A stretch of 64,000 nt of DNA. Origin: Nemertoderma westbladi. Its lineage: Eukaryota > Xenacoelomorpha > Nemertodermatida > Nemertodermatidae. Where the stretch lies: NCBI GenBank assembly GCA_032718475.1, contig JAUCBJ010007667.1:62001-126000 (forward strand), written 5' to 3'. The translations under genes and the position numbers were made by a program. Positions 35,501-46,437 of the stretch are shown one piece after another; the first letter of the stretch is position 1; every line of letters begins with the position of its first letter. Under the pieces are notes generated by a model, which saw only the letters and a list, made by a program, of their open reading frames with translations, was not told the DNA's origin and searched no databases.

Positions 35501-35520
35501 CTAACCAAAACAATATACGA
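35501..35520 (+). repeat. Dispersed repeat, short copy
   Basis: CTAACCAAAACAATATACGA matches the core of the family described at 23.03 kb with one change. The flanking GGTTACAG blocks are absent. Confidence 0.45.
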
Positions 35521-35876
35521 ATTAAATAGAATTAGAATTTAGACAACAAAACATCAGAATTATAGCGATTTGCGTCTCTAAATTTACACCTTAGTATTTT
35601 GATAATATCTTTACCAATTTTTGGTTAAATTTAAAACGGTTTTCAGATTCGAAATCTACAGACGAAGGCGGTTCTAATGATATCCAGATTACATTCCAAA
35701 GACGTAAAATAAAGTCTACGGAGGTGGTTAAACATTGCTAAATATACTTTTTAAGGGCTTGTTGTATGGAAATAACTGAGAAATTGAAAAATCCGGCCAG
35801 GCCACCAGTAAGAAATGGTGTCGATCTATCATCATACCGAATTTCGTAGCATTTTATTGAAATTTGAATAAAGTTA

Positions 35877-35892
35877 GGGGGGGGGGGGGGGG
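35877..35892. repeat. poly(G) tract, 16 nt
   Basis: A run of 16 G, followed by TGGGGCTCCGACCCCC. Confidence 0.95.
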
Positions 35893-36280
35893 TGGGGCTC
35901 CGACCCCCTAAAAATGGTTGTTGTATTAAGGGTTTATGGTGTATTTCTTACCATAATTTATAATTCAATAATATATTAACTAATCTTTTACTATGGCATT
36001 TTACTGGTACTTATGTGTGACATGGCATGTCGTATGTGTTGTTGAGTGATAAATGTGTTCCAGTAGAACGCATCCTCCCTAGCATTATGTGGTAAAAATA
36101 TAATTGTGGTTTCTCAACACGTTAATTGTTTATTTAAAGCTCAATTCCAACGAAAATACAAAACTCCCACTAATAGCGCCCTGCAAGCATTTGAATAACA
36201 AAAGGCTGATTCCATAAATGAGCAAATCCATTCTCTCCAAAATATTTAAACGCGAAATTAAAGCTCACCAAATAGCGTGA

Positions 36281-36420
36281 CGGGATTGGCTGATGGCGTT
36301 GTGCTGAGTTGCTTGACAGGCCAGTGTTAGCTAGGCGGAGTATTCGAGTGATTGGCAGCCGGCGTTGCCAGCATAATGCAGTACTTATAACCCCTCCCTG
36401 TCCATTGGACTGGCATTATT
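36281..36420 (+). promoter_or_regulatory. Putative Frizzled promoter (three inverted CCAAT boxes, TATA-like TTATAA)
   Basis: ATTGG, the inverted CCAAT box, occurs at 36,285-36,289, 36,351-36,355 and 36,404-36,408. A weak TATA-like TTATAA lies at 36,385-36,390. The segment is richer in G+C than its surroundings. If it is used, transcription would start near 36,415 and leave a 5' UTR of roughly 320 nt. The start site itself is inference. Confidence 0.4.
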
Positions 36421-36738
36421 TGATACATTAACGATTTACGAGCCAACTACTTGTCTGTTTTATTCCATTTAGTATTATCCGTTTTAGTTTGCATCTTTCG
36501 CAGTTGACATTTTATAAATATTTAATATTAATTGCTGTTACTACCGGGTTTTGTATTTACATTATTATTTGCCGAGTATTAATCGCGGCAATGTAATTTT
36601 CCGAACTCGGGATATTAATATTTTTAAATATTAATATTTTTCGCTTGCCGTTTTAAAACCAAAACGTTTTACAAACTTATCGACAATAAATTATTATCTG
36701 TGTAACGCGTTTCCAACCGCATAAAACCAAACGCGAAA

Positions 36739-38430
36739 ATGACACCGACTTTGCTGAGGTGCATCTTCGTGCAAATTCTGATCTATTTGATCGTAGATGT
36801 TGAAACGGCTTCTCGCGATGTAGAACGTCGTTGTGAAGATATCACGATCCCAATGTGTCTCGGTATCGGGTACAACCTCACCTCTATGCCCAACCAGTTC
36901 AACCACAACAGCCAGGAGGAGGCTGGCCTGGAAGTCCATCAGTTCTGGCCCCTCGTCGAGATCCAATGCAGTAGCGACCTCCGCTTCTTCCTGTGCTCGA
37001 TGTACGCGCCGATTTGCATCGAGAACTACGACCAACCCCTGCGTGTCTGCAAGTCCGTCTGTCTGCGCGCGCAGAGCGGTTGCGCACCGCTGATGGAGCA
37101 GTACGGATTCGCGTGGCCCGACAGGATGCGATGCGACGACCTTCCCGAGTTCGGAAATCCGGAGGGGATCCTCTGCATGGACATAAACTCCACGGCGCAA
37201 TCGACGCCGGCGCCCGCCACCACGCCGGGAAGAGGCGGCGGCGGCGGTGGCGGGAAAACCCCGCCACCCGCATCCATAACAACAACGGAAACCGCGGTCG
37301 ACCTATTCGGGCCGGACAACAGACCGGACAACCGACCTGAAAACTGTCTGTGTAGCTGCCCTCCGGACTTTCTAACACTGACATCGGAAGACCCGGGGTA
37401 CAACAAGGTGGCCACGGGACACGTAGCCAACTGCGCCATACCCTGCCACTCCCCGTACGTAGAGGAGGACGAAAACACATTTGCCCAGTTCTGGATCGGC
37501 ATGTGGTCCATCCTCTGTCTCGTCTCCACATCCATGACGGTGACAACCTTCCTAATCGATATGCCGCGGTTTAAGTACCCGGAGCGGCCGATCGCCTTCC
37601 TCTCGGGCTGCTACCTGCTGGTCGCCACCGGGTACATAATCCGTCTGGCCCTCGGACACCCGCAGGTGGCCTGCGACGCGAACGGCTCTATACGATACGA
37701 CTCAACCGGGCCCGCACAGTGCACCGTAGTGTTCCTACTCATATATTTCTTCGGGATGGCCTCCTCCATCTGGTGGGTAGTCCTCTCCTTCACGTGGTTC
37801 CTCTCCGCCGGCCTCAAGTGGGGCAGCGAGGCCGTCGCCTCCTACAGTCTGTACTTCCATCTGGCCGCGTGGTTGATCCCCTCGGTGTTCAGCTTCGCGG
37901 TTCTCGCGACCAGCAGCGTCGACGGCGACCCCATCGTCGGCATCTGTTACGTCGGCAACCAGAACATCACGAACCTCCGGGGCTTCGTCTTGGCCCCGCT
38001 GTGTTTCTACCTCTTCGTGGGAACGTGTTTCCTCGCGGCGGGATTTGTCAGTCTGTTCCGCATACGGAATGTCATCAAACAGGGCGGAACGAAAACCGAC
38101 AAACTCGAGAAACTAATGGTGCGAATCGGGGTGTTCTCGGTGCTGTACACGGTGCCCGCGACCATAGTGATCGCCTGTCTCTTCTACGAGCAGCACTTCC
38201 GGGAGTCCTGGGAACTCTCCCGCACCTGTGAGTGCGGCGTCCCCGAGAGTAAGCCGGACTTCTCCGTCTTTATGCTCAAATACTTTATGTGTCTCATAGT
38301 GGGTATCACCTCGGGGTTCTGGATCTGGTCGGGTAAGACGCTGTACAGCTGGAAGCGTTTCATAAACAGGGTGTTGGGGCGTAAAGACGTCGTTCGCAGT
38401 CCCAAACAGGTGCCGTTAACTCACGTGTGA
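36739..38430 (+). CDS. FZD5/8: Frizzled receptor, Fz5/8 type, single exon
   Basis: 563 residues. A hydrophobic signal peptide (about 1-24) is followed by the cysteine-rich Wnt-binding domain with all ten cysteines (32, 40, 77, 86, 93, 104, 108, 115, 132, 146). The stretch MPNQFNHNSQEEAGLEVHQF and the GFAWPDRMRC block are typical of Fz5/8. NLT (46-48) and NST (150-152) are potential glycosylation sites. A Pro/Thr/Gly linker with seven glycines (166-172) leads to a Cys-rich hinge (203-236) and seven membrane segments starting near 250. After the last one comes KTLYSW (533-538), the KTxxxW motif that recruits Dishevelled, and the tail ends THV, a class I PDZ ligand. Vertebrate Fz5 and Fz8 are also single-exon genes. 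The ATG has A at -3 and directly precedes the signal peptide. The tail after KTxxxW is short, about 25 residues. Confidence 0.97.
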   Translation: MTPTLLRCIFVQILIYLIVDVETASRDVERRCEDITIPMCLGIGYNLTSMPNQFNHNSQEEAGLEVHQFWPLVEIQCSSDLRFFLCSMYAPICIENYDQPLRVCKSVCLRAQSGCAPLMEQYGFAWPDRMRCDDLPEFGNPEGILCMDINSTAQSTPAPATTPGRGGGGGGGKTPPPASITTTETAVDLFGPDNRPDNRPENCLCSCPPDFLTLTSEDPGYNKVATGHVANCAIPCHSPYVEEDENTFAQFWIGMWSILCLVSTSMTVTTFLIDMPRFKYPERPIAFLSGCYLLVATGYIIRLALGHPQVACDANGSIRYDSTGPAQCTVVFLLIYFFGMASSIWWVVLSFTWFLSAGLKWGSEAVASYSLYFHLAAWLIPSVFSFAVLATSSVDGDPIVGICYVGNQNITNLRGFVLAPLCFYLFVGTCFLAAGFVSLFRIRNVIKQGGTKTDKLEKLMVRIGVFSVLYTVPATIVIACLFYEQHFRESWELSRTCECGVPESKPDFSVFMLKYFMCLIVGITSGFWIWSGKTLYSWKRFINRVLGRKDVVRSPKQVPLTHV

Positions 38431-38459
38431 GAGCGAACCTTGGGAGTATTTAATTAATA

Positions 38460-38473
38460 AATAAATAAATAAA
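38460..38473 (+). terminator. Overlapping polyadenylation signals after Frizzled
   Basis: Three overlapping AATAAA hexamers start at 38,460, 38,464 and 38,468, only 30 nt past the stop. If used, the 3' UTR would be very short. Further AATAAA hexamers lie at 38,766, 39,699 and 40,003, so a longer UTR spanning the two tandem arrays is equally possible. Confidence 0.4.
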
Positions 38474-38528
38474 ATGAATTTTTATTGTTTCTGCGCCGCA
38501 GATTTTGAGTGGCGCGGTGAAGGAGCGA

Positions 38529-38757
38529 ATAGTTCGATACCCGGTGTCAGTGAGCTCGAAACTCGGTGAGTTCGATACTCGGTGAGTTTGATACTCGGTG
38601 AGTTCGATACTCGGTGAGTTCGATACTCGGTGTCAGTGAGCTCGAAACTCGGTGAGTTCGATACTCGGTGAGTTCGATACTCGGTGAGTTCGATACTCGG
38701 TGAGTTCGATACTCGGTGAGTTCGGTACTCGGTGAGTTCGATACTCGGTGAGTTCGC
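38529..38757. repeat. 16-bp tandem array downstream of Frizzled
   Basis: About 14 units of GGTGAGTTCGATACTC. A longer variant containing GTGTCAGTGAGCTCGAAACT occurs twice, at about 38,543 and 38,632, showing a higher-order duplication. It begins about 100 nt after the Frizzled stop. Confidence 0.95.
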
Positions 38758-38908
38758 TTGTTCAAAATAAAATTAATATTTGGTGTAGAAAATTAAATAC
38801 AAATATTAATTGATAGTTAAAATGCCTTTAAATAAACAATAATTAACATTACGGTGATTAATTAGAACCCAAAGTCACGTAATTTACTTTCAGCATCAAT
38901 GTGAACTC

Positions 38909-39297
38909 GCGTTCACTTAGTGAGTACCGAGTACGCGTTCACTTAGTGAGTACCGAGTACGCGTTCACTTAGTGAGTACCGAGTACGCGTTCGCTTAGTG
39001 AGTACCGAGTACGCGTTCACTTAGTGAGTACCGAGTACGCGTTCGCTTAGTGAGTACCGAGTACGCGTTCGCTTAGTGAGTACCGAGTACGCGTTCACTT
39101 AGTGAGTACCGAGTACGCGTTCACTTAGTGAGTACCGAGTACGCGTTCGCTTAGTGAGTACCGAGTACGCGTTCACTTAGTGAGTACCGAGTACGCGTTC
39201 ACTTAGTGAGTACCGAGTACGCGTTCGCTTAGTGAGTACCGAGTACGCGTTCACTTAGTGAGTACCGAGTACGCGTTCACTTAGCGAGTACCGAGTT
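38909..39297. repeat. 26-bp tandem array, 15 copies
   Basis: Units start GCGTTCACTTAGTGAGTACC. One base alternates between GTTCACTT and GTTCGCTT, in the order A A A G A G G A A G A A G A A. The last unit carries TTAGCGAG in place of TTAGTGAG. No frame shift or deletion was noticed inside the array. Confidence 0.95.
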
Positions 39298-41051
39298 TCC
39301 GCGAGTACTACTCGCTCCTTTTACCCATAAGACTAGCCAGAGAATCGCCGCGTGGGAGTGCCGTAGTGCGCCCAGGGCGATTAGCGTGGCACCTATTTTA
39401 GTGCAGTAAACATACCATTGGCCAAATGAACTCCGATAGCGATAGACTTTACGTGTTTCTTGAGACGCGAGATCCGTTTTTATTTATTTTACGGTTTGTT
39501 ACTTTTTTTTGTGAAGCTAAAGTCCCATAGAGTAGAGATATTGGACCCCTGACTAACACCATATCGTGTAATAACCGCCAGTACAATTAATATTCAACGC
39601 GATTTTACTGCGATGTTGTTAATATTTTTAAGTGTCGTTTTGATTGTTTTACGATACTCAGTGTCGTGTAGTTGACCTGTTAATGTCGTAAAACCGACAA
39701 TAAACACACCGGCTCATCACTGCAAACCCGTCACATTCATCTCACTATGTTATTTTATCGAGACTCGCGTAATCGACTTGTTTATCATTTATATATTGCA
39801 CCTCGGCACTATTTTTATATATAAAATTTATTTAAAAAAATATAATAATAATAAGGTTTTCGATTTGAAGGTCTCTTAGCTACTCTACTGTAGGTAATAA
39901 CTGTAGTTAGTTGATTGAATTACTTTGTCTCATCATGTCGGAATCGACGCAAAATGATTTTAAATCACAATAATTATTTATACTGGAAGTCGTTTCTGTA
40001 TCAATAAATTTAATATAATAATTTTTGTATTTTTTAGTTGTGTAAGTAAGAAAGGCTCCTCCATTATGTATAGTAAATTATGTGCGTATATATATATGTA
40101 TATGTCATGCGTATACGGTAGTAAATATCTTAATATATATATACAGCAAAACCGCATATAATATATAGTTAGTAAAATTCATTTTTCATTTATACTTTTT
40201 GCGGCCAGATTTATAATCAGTTTATCAAATTTTAAAACGATATTTATATTTTCACCGCGGTTCGTAACTAACTAACTCGCGAATCGGTTCACGTTGTCGC
40301 ACTTTTTACGTGTTCCTATAGGCTGTATAATATTTCCACGTAATATCGTCCGTGTGCGTGTAGATTTGGTTAATAACTGTTACGTAATGAATTATATTTT
40401 AGTCACGGTAGAATCGAATGCAGCACATTATTATTATGTACAAAAAACACACACGACGTCTAGTTGTAACTCTTTATTTTCCAAAGCAAATATTGGTCAT
40501 TCTCCCCTGTATTATTGGAATGTCCTTACGTCAATCACTCTTGGGGCGGGAGCAATAGTAATGATTGACATATATATTATGTCCTTTACAGAACAAACGG
40601 TAAACATCAGTGCCTGGTATCACCGCAGCCCCAACTAGAAGGAATATTATCTTTCTTATCGTAATGATTTCTGTTCTCTACCTGTACTTTGTTTGACTAT
40701 GGCCCCGAACATTAAACATTCTCTTTGACTTAAACTAAACTATCTATAACCACCCAAGTGATGAATTCTCAGCGAAAATAAGCCAAATCAACAGCCATAT
40801 AAACGTGTTATATTGTTTGCAGATATTTTTTATGAATTGGAATTCTGTTAGGAAATGATCAGATAGGCGGGGGAACTTTCGACGCAATTAACAGCTGATT
40901 AACTCCAAAGAATAAATCATTTTATATTGACTATAGTTTATTGTTTAGGTTAGAATAATGTGCCATTGTAACATGCACTTTTCCCCAAATTGTTATAAGT
41001 TAACATTAAGGCGAGATATAAATTCGCCGAGATATGTGAAGTGCGTCAAGT

Positions 41052-41077
41052 CCCCCCCCCCCCCCCCCCCCCCCCCC
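41052..41077. repeat. poly(C) tract, 26 nt
   Basis: The longest mononucleotide run in the window, 26 C. Confidence 0.97.
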
Positions 41078-42005
41078 TGTCCCACAATGATATTTACTCT
41101 ACTGAAAAATCTATTTTTCCCTCATAATTATAATTTATCAAAATCTTAACTATATGGAACTGTAGACATAATGATAATCTCCCTGTGAAAGATTTTTTAT
41201 ACAACCGTATTGTAGGAACGCATGCCCGAAACGAAAGCCTCCTATATGAATTCAGTCATTGCCATGGATTTATCGGACCGCGTCATTGCACTTGGTTGCA
41301 TTCCTCACCACTAAACCCATAGATTAATCAAAGCCATGTGTTTATCGCGTTCCACGCAATTGGGTCCCCTATTATGTCACTCCGATGGGGGAGGGCAAAT
41401 CCAGCCTTAGCGGGGATCACTGTCCTATAAGCTACGCTTATTACCCATCCAATATTGGCAACGCCGCCCGATTCGTCTTATATAGACCACTCCAACCCCA
41501 TGCACTGCGCATACAGTGTCCTCTACTACAGATATGGTCTATTGTTACAGAGCAATTAGGCCGCAATAATGGGGCCGTGAGTTTCCAACCTTCCACTGCC
41601 CACCCAATTAGTACCAGTGGAGAGGCAAAAACAAAGAGGTCCTTTCAGCTATGCGACCCGCTGGGTTCGAGGCCTACTATGCCGAAAGGTACCCCACTGG
41701 GCCCCAATAATACATTAGAGATATTGTATTTGACTATATATATATATATTGACGGGGCCTTAGTGCTTGACGTTGTAATGCGACGTCCGCACTCACATAT
41801 TGGGCGGAGTAGTTCGGACTAATTAGCCCGAGCCAGGCCCCCACCATTATCAATCGCGCATATTTGGCAAGTAGCAGCCTTATGTGTCATATCCAATTGC
41901 TGAGCGAGCTAAGGGACTGGGACTGTTTACAAAGGCTGGCGCTTAGCTCCCAGGTCCACATAATAGCCACAGGGAAATGTATTGCAGCAACCATTCATCC
42001 CCCCG

Positions 42006-42026
42006 CTCTCTCTCTCTCTCTCTCTC
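42006..42026. repeat. (CT)n microsatellite
   Basis: About ten CT dinucleotides in a row, in otherwise non-repetitive DNA. Confidence 0.92.
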
Positions 42027-44388
42027 GGCCGGCCAGCACACAACGTTAGCGAGGCCAGGCCCAGTAGATAATGAGTTGTACGACCGACCAACAGAGTTGC
42101 CCGCAGTAATTCAACGTTCCAATTCGGTCGAGGCAGCTTTCGATCCCTCCCCCTCCCACACCGCGGTGATGCAGGGTTGAGGCAGCTCTCGCGTAAATTG
42201 AGATTGCTGGCTGCCCCCCGGCTATAGGCTTCTACGGCGGATGAGGGGAGGGCGTGCGATAGAGGGTATGGCTTGTCTGTTCTTCGTGTCCATAGGTTTT
42301 CATCATACACCTATAGCTGAGCATTGGCACAGTCGTGTAAGCAGCAAACACCTCATCTCATCATCCAGCCAACTGTACTGCTGCAAAATATACATATGGA
42401 ATAATAGATATTATAGTTAGAAAGAATATGATTGCTTGCGTGCGTAATGCATTGGCTAGAATTGTCAGTAGGACATCCTTGCTTCTCTTTTCTCGTTGTA
42501 TGCATGCATATGCGCTATCTAAGAAGATACGAACCAAGTTATCAACAAATTCTCCTGCGCAAACCACTTCAAATGGCTGAAGTGAATACATTGCAATAAT
42601 GCCAAGGAGTAATGCCTGCGCCCAATGCGCTGCAACAGTCCTACAATTATATTCCGTGCGCAGAGCGTAAGTAATTAATTTTCCTGCTGGTCGTATCGCG
42701 TATTGCAGTTATGCTGTTCCCCATTCGATATTATATTTCAGTTCCGCATCCAACCTAATATAATTATACCAACTGACTGACTGGCAACTATCTGCAAAGA
42801 TCCAGAAATCATTGGATGACTACTGCTGTTCCCCCGGCAGCCAACCACTGGACATCGTGAATGTTGTAATTTATTAGCAGCGGTTATTTTTAGAATTATT
42901 CCACAACCCGTTCTCCTCCCAGTCGGGATAATTTAATAGGCCCATAAATTATGTCTTCCTATTCCTAGTGCAGTTAATAGCGGCATGATTGGCGTCCGTT
43001 ATCCGCCTTGGGTTGGCCATCGGGTTACCACCCATCCACAAGCACAATCGATCGCTCCTCATCTGCTACCATGATTAGGAAACATTATTGACTGTTCGAA
43101 CTACTGCCCGGTAATTGAATGCAAAATACAATACCAATAATAATTACATGACATGCAGCATAAACCACCTACATATTTATTGCGTAGCGATAACACAGCT
43201 TTTAATGGACAACTCCATGTTCATTAATAATTTATGTGCATTTTTAATTAATCAATTTTGTTATGGCATTTCTCAAACCGTTACTTGCCAATGTGTGAAT
43301 ACATCTGTTATTTGTTTGGGACTTTTGGCATGTATCAGTGCTACAATGACTGACTTTCTTTACATCTTGAAAGAAAAGTATACAAGACAACAGTTGGTAT
43401 ATACTGATAACATATGGGGCATGTGGTAATTCAGATTGTTTCTAGATACGTCTGCCAATCACATCACTCAAATATTGTGTGACAATGACATACTACATTG
43501 GCATTTGTTCATTTCATTATCTCAATGCGTAAAAGTTATCTTGTTATGAAAAGTTAAGAGAAATACGAGCACCAAGCATCATTTGTAATGCACAAACCAT
43601 TTTATATATTTACACAAAAATATTTGCCGTATTATTATGTTATTTGTAAATAGATTTGTCAATCCATACACTGGTGTTCATGTATGTGGGCAGACAACTT
43701 ATTAGGAAGATCGGACGTACAAATAAAACTTGTCAAATTGAAATCTTCAACTCCTGCTGAGTCTAAGTTTCAACATCCTGATATGAACGTAATAAGGGCT
43801 TTTATATGGATGGGGGATCCCCATCGAAGCTTTACTGCAGGCTAGACTGGCTGATTCTATATACATACAGCCCCTTTTGATTCTCTGAAGAGGACCTTAC
43901 AGTATTATAATGCTTAAAGTGTAGGTCTATAGTAAATTGGTAAACACCCAGTTGGAGATTGATTCACTCACATGCTATCTGTCTGGCTGGCCTGTCAGAC
44001 TACATGTCATATTATCACTGGCTGGCCAGCCTCCAAAGTGGCGGAACCTAATTCCCAGGTGTGAATGCTGATAGTTTGTCTGTTTTGCTACAGTTTGACT
44101 AACTAATGTGCTGTGAAATGAAATTACAATGTTATCAACCAAATTAATAACTACAAATAATTTATATATTCCACCAACGTTACAACGTTCCCTCTTGTCT
44201 GTATTAGTAATAGCAAACGCTTTAGATTTACGTTTTGTCCCCAAATAGTTTGTTTATCAGTATACGAAATAATGTATTTTATTTATCTGAAGTATGTAAG
44301 TTAATAAAGTACTTTCATTATGCTGAGCTATAGAAATAGTTACTGTTACACCCGGAAGTCCTGCCAAAAAAGACACAGCCTCGGTAAA

Positions 44389-44490
44389 ATCGCCGCAAAT
44401 AACAGCTGATTGCTCTCACAATTAAAACTGTAACCTGTTCTAATAATTTTCGTTTAATGTTTTGGTCTTGACACTGTAACCTGATCTTTT
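44389..44490 (-). repeat. Dispersed repeat family, inverted copy
   Basis: On the minus strand the order is ATCAGGTTACAGTG, AAGACCAAAACATTAAACG, AACAGGTTACAGTTTTAATT and CAGCTGTTATTTGCGG. This is the same layout as the copy at 23,029-23,138. Confidence 0.7.
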
Positions 44491-45705
44491 CAATTAATTG
44501 ATAATGTAACATTGAGGCTGTAGATAAATTTTCGCCGGGATGGGATTTGCCAAATATGTCTCCAAATAGGTATGAACTCGACATATTAAGGTCACTACAA
44601 AAATCATTAAGGCCACTAACTGCTCTGCCGTATTATCGCATACCCTATTTTTGCTTTGGTGTAATGTTGCTCATAAAGTATGTCGCTCATAGTACTTTCA
44701 CCAGTAGTGTTGTCATCGCGAATAGCACCGCTAATGCAAAGTGACTGACCATCTATCTACATTATTAATGCGAATTTTTTACTGAGGTATTATCGGACGA
44801 CGTATACGCACGCACGGAAAGCTTGTGGGGTTTCTCTCCCTTCTAGTTTAGGTGTACAGCACCACCCGAAAGAGAAACCCTTTGAATATTGTCATAGAAT
44901 AGATAGCATATGTAACTAAGGCAACCAGGTAAGGATCACGCACTGCGGGCTAAGCTCGATGTATCCTTAGTGGGAGCTGGACTAAGGCAAGCTTCCGTTG
45001 TCCTTATGATGGGATGGGAGGGAATGGACCGAGAAGCAAAGTATATCCATTATTCCTTCCTGGCTAGTAGCCAAGGATTTGGTTGCCCCTCGCCTAGCAT
45101 AGTAAGAGGCGACGCGGTGGGTTGGGTGGACCAGGCAGAAATAAGGCACTGACGACAGGCCAGTATCCATCCCTAATGCGTGAGCGCGGGCCGCTTCCTG
45201 CTACCTCCATAACCATCACGGGACCGTAAGCATGATGGCAGTCAGAATAGAGAGAGAGATAGGCCTAGCTATACGCTTGGTTGAGCATTCAGCCAATGTG
45301 TGAGGGTATTGAGATGGGGGGGGGGGGGGGGGGATAGAGGTAATGGACTGGGAGGGGACCAAAACTGTCTCCATATGCATAAGAGAGTGCTGACCCGGAA
45401 CGGAAATCCATTAGCGACAAGGGTAGAACATTAACACACTATAGCTCATTATAATGTTAACAAAAGTCTTAGCAGGTTTAGCAACACGTTGTCTGGTTCT
45501 GCGCCTTAGGTGCCCCCATCGTTTGGGAGGCATCAACCAAACAACATCAGAAATTAAAGCATATTTGGGATTATGACATAATGATATTGGTAGTAGGCAT
45601 ACAAACAATAATACTCGTGCGATTCGTCTACTAGTCACGTGCGATTGTCTGCTTTGTGCGATGCAACTGTCTGCAACTTATTCTACAGTAATTTGCTCTA
45701 ATTCC
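44491..45705. other. Intergenic DNA, no gene recognised
   Basis: No domain, RNA gene or element boundary was recognised, apart from an 18-nt poly(G) tract at 45,316-45,333. Confidence 0.5.
45316..45333. repeat. poly(G) tract, 18 nt
   Basis: An uninterrupted run of 18 G. Confidence 0.95.
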
Positions 45706-45707
45706 AC

Positions 45708-45780
45708 ACTACTACTACTAATAATCGGCCTGCTGCATTGGAACTGCACATTGAGATGCTATGCCAGCTTAACAAAAATA
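45708..45780 (-). mobile_element. LINE 3' terminus, first half of a split copy
   Basis: A short (ACT)n run is followed by ATCGGCCTGCTGCATTG and GCTATGCCAGCTTA. This matches the end of the LINE at 25,508-25,565. The match stops at ACAAAAAT and resumes at 46,319. Confidence 0.75.
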
Positions 45781-46318
45781 TTATTAAAAACCAGGCAATC
45801 CACAAGTGAGCTATGCCGGTGTACAAGGCTGAGATAACTCCCTTTTGAAATGACTCCCCAGTCATCTCAGCCTAGGCTGAGAACACTCCCCAGTTATCTC
45901 AGCGTAGGCTGAGAACACTCCCCAGTTATCTCAGCCTAGACTGAGAACACTCCCCAGTTATCTCAGCCTAGGCTGAGATGACTCCCCTTAGGCTGAGATG
46001 ACTCCCCTTAGGCTGAGATGACTCCCCTTAGGCTGAGATGACTCCCCTAATTGACTTGAAGTTCATATCCGTACTTGTGTTATTTTCGTATATTGCAAAA
46101 ATAAAACTGTAACCTATGTTATTGAGTTATCGTTTATTATTTTGGTTAGAAAAGCCCGCCACTAAACCTGTTCCTTTCCGTTAATTAAGAAATCTAGGAA
46201 GAAAACTGGTGAGTACTCCCTGCCTAGGCTGAGAAGACTGGGGAGTGGTGTTCTCAACATAGGCTGAGAAGACTGGGGAGTCATGTTTGGTGGGGAGATT
46301 CTCAGCCTGTTGCTGTTA
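45781..46318. mobile_element. Foldback-like insertion inside the LINE 3' end, about 540 bp
   Basis: The left arm holds four 32-bp units starting at 45,866, 45,898, 45,930 and 45,962, built on the palindrome CTCAGCCTAGGCTGAG, then 20-bp units to 46,049. The right arm (about 46,216-46,310) carries the same motif inverted: 45,853-45,876 and 46,223-46,246 are reverse complements with one mismatch in 24. Between the arms lies a copy of the dispersed repeat. The flanking LINE sequence is continuous apart from a repeated GCTTA...ACAAAAT on both sides, like an old target duplication. Terminal arms made of short repeats are typical of foldback elements. Confidence 0.6.
46096..46180 (-). repeat. Dispersed repeat family, inverted copy inside the foldback-like insertion
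   Basis: On the minus strand GGAAAGGAACAGG, CTAACCAAAATAATAAACGA and ATAGGTTACAGTTTTATTTT occur in the order seen at 23.03-23.14 kb. Confidence 0.7.
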
Positions 46319-46437
46319 CATCGGCTTATCAACAAAATTGCATCGCCACAACTCCCTATCCCATCCCCCATGACTTTCGCGAGATCATCCGCATCTTCAA
46401 AGCCAGTGCCCTTTAGGAGGCATCTCACTGCCATACA
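46319..46437 (-). mobile_element. LINE fragment, second half of the split copy
   Basis: On the minus strand LLKGTGFEDADDLAKVMGD matches ILKDTRLEDADDLANVMGD at 25.6 kb, with a frameshift after GD. It continues the terminus at 45,708-45,780 across the insertion. Confidence 0.8.

Larger units (their letters stand above)
35297..36270. other. Upstream intergenic DNA of the Frizzled gene
   Basis: AT-rich, with no gene recognised. It includes a dispersed-motif copy at 35,501-35,520 and a poly(G) tract at 35,877-35,892. Confidence 0.5.
39298..44388. other. Intergenic DNA without a recognisable gene; possible Frizzled 3' UTR at its left
   Basis: The first 700 nt are AT-rich with ATTTA words and could be untranslated sequence of Frizzled. 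Beyond that, no domain or splice-supported exon was found. Simple repeats include TA-rich DNA near 40.09 and 41.74 kb. Confidence 0.5.

Noticed and set aside
36601-36640. AT-rich ATATTAAT palindromes in the Frizzled leader
   Set aside because: Short AT palindromes are common in DNA of this composition and carry no further signal.
36694-38405. Several open frames of 68-215 codons overlapping Frizzled on both strands
   Set aside because: They arise from the GC-rich Frizzled coding sequence. None shows a domain, and the Fz5/8 frame accounts for the whole region.
38909-39297. Regular 26-bp repeats that could be mistaken for a CRISPR array
   Set aside because: Units are directly adjacent with no unique spacers, and the genome is animal.
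41385-42310. Frames of 60-145 codons near 41.4-42.3 kb on both strands
   Set aside because: No domain, no consistent codon pattern and mutual overlap. They are treated as chance.
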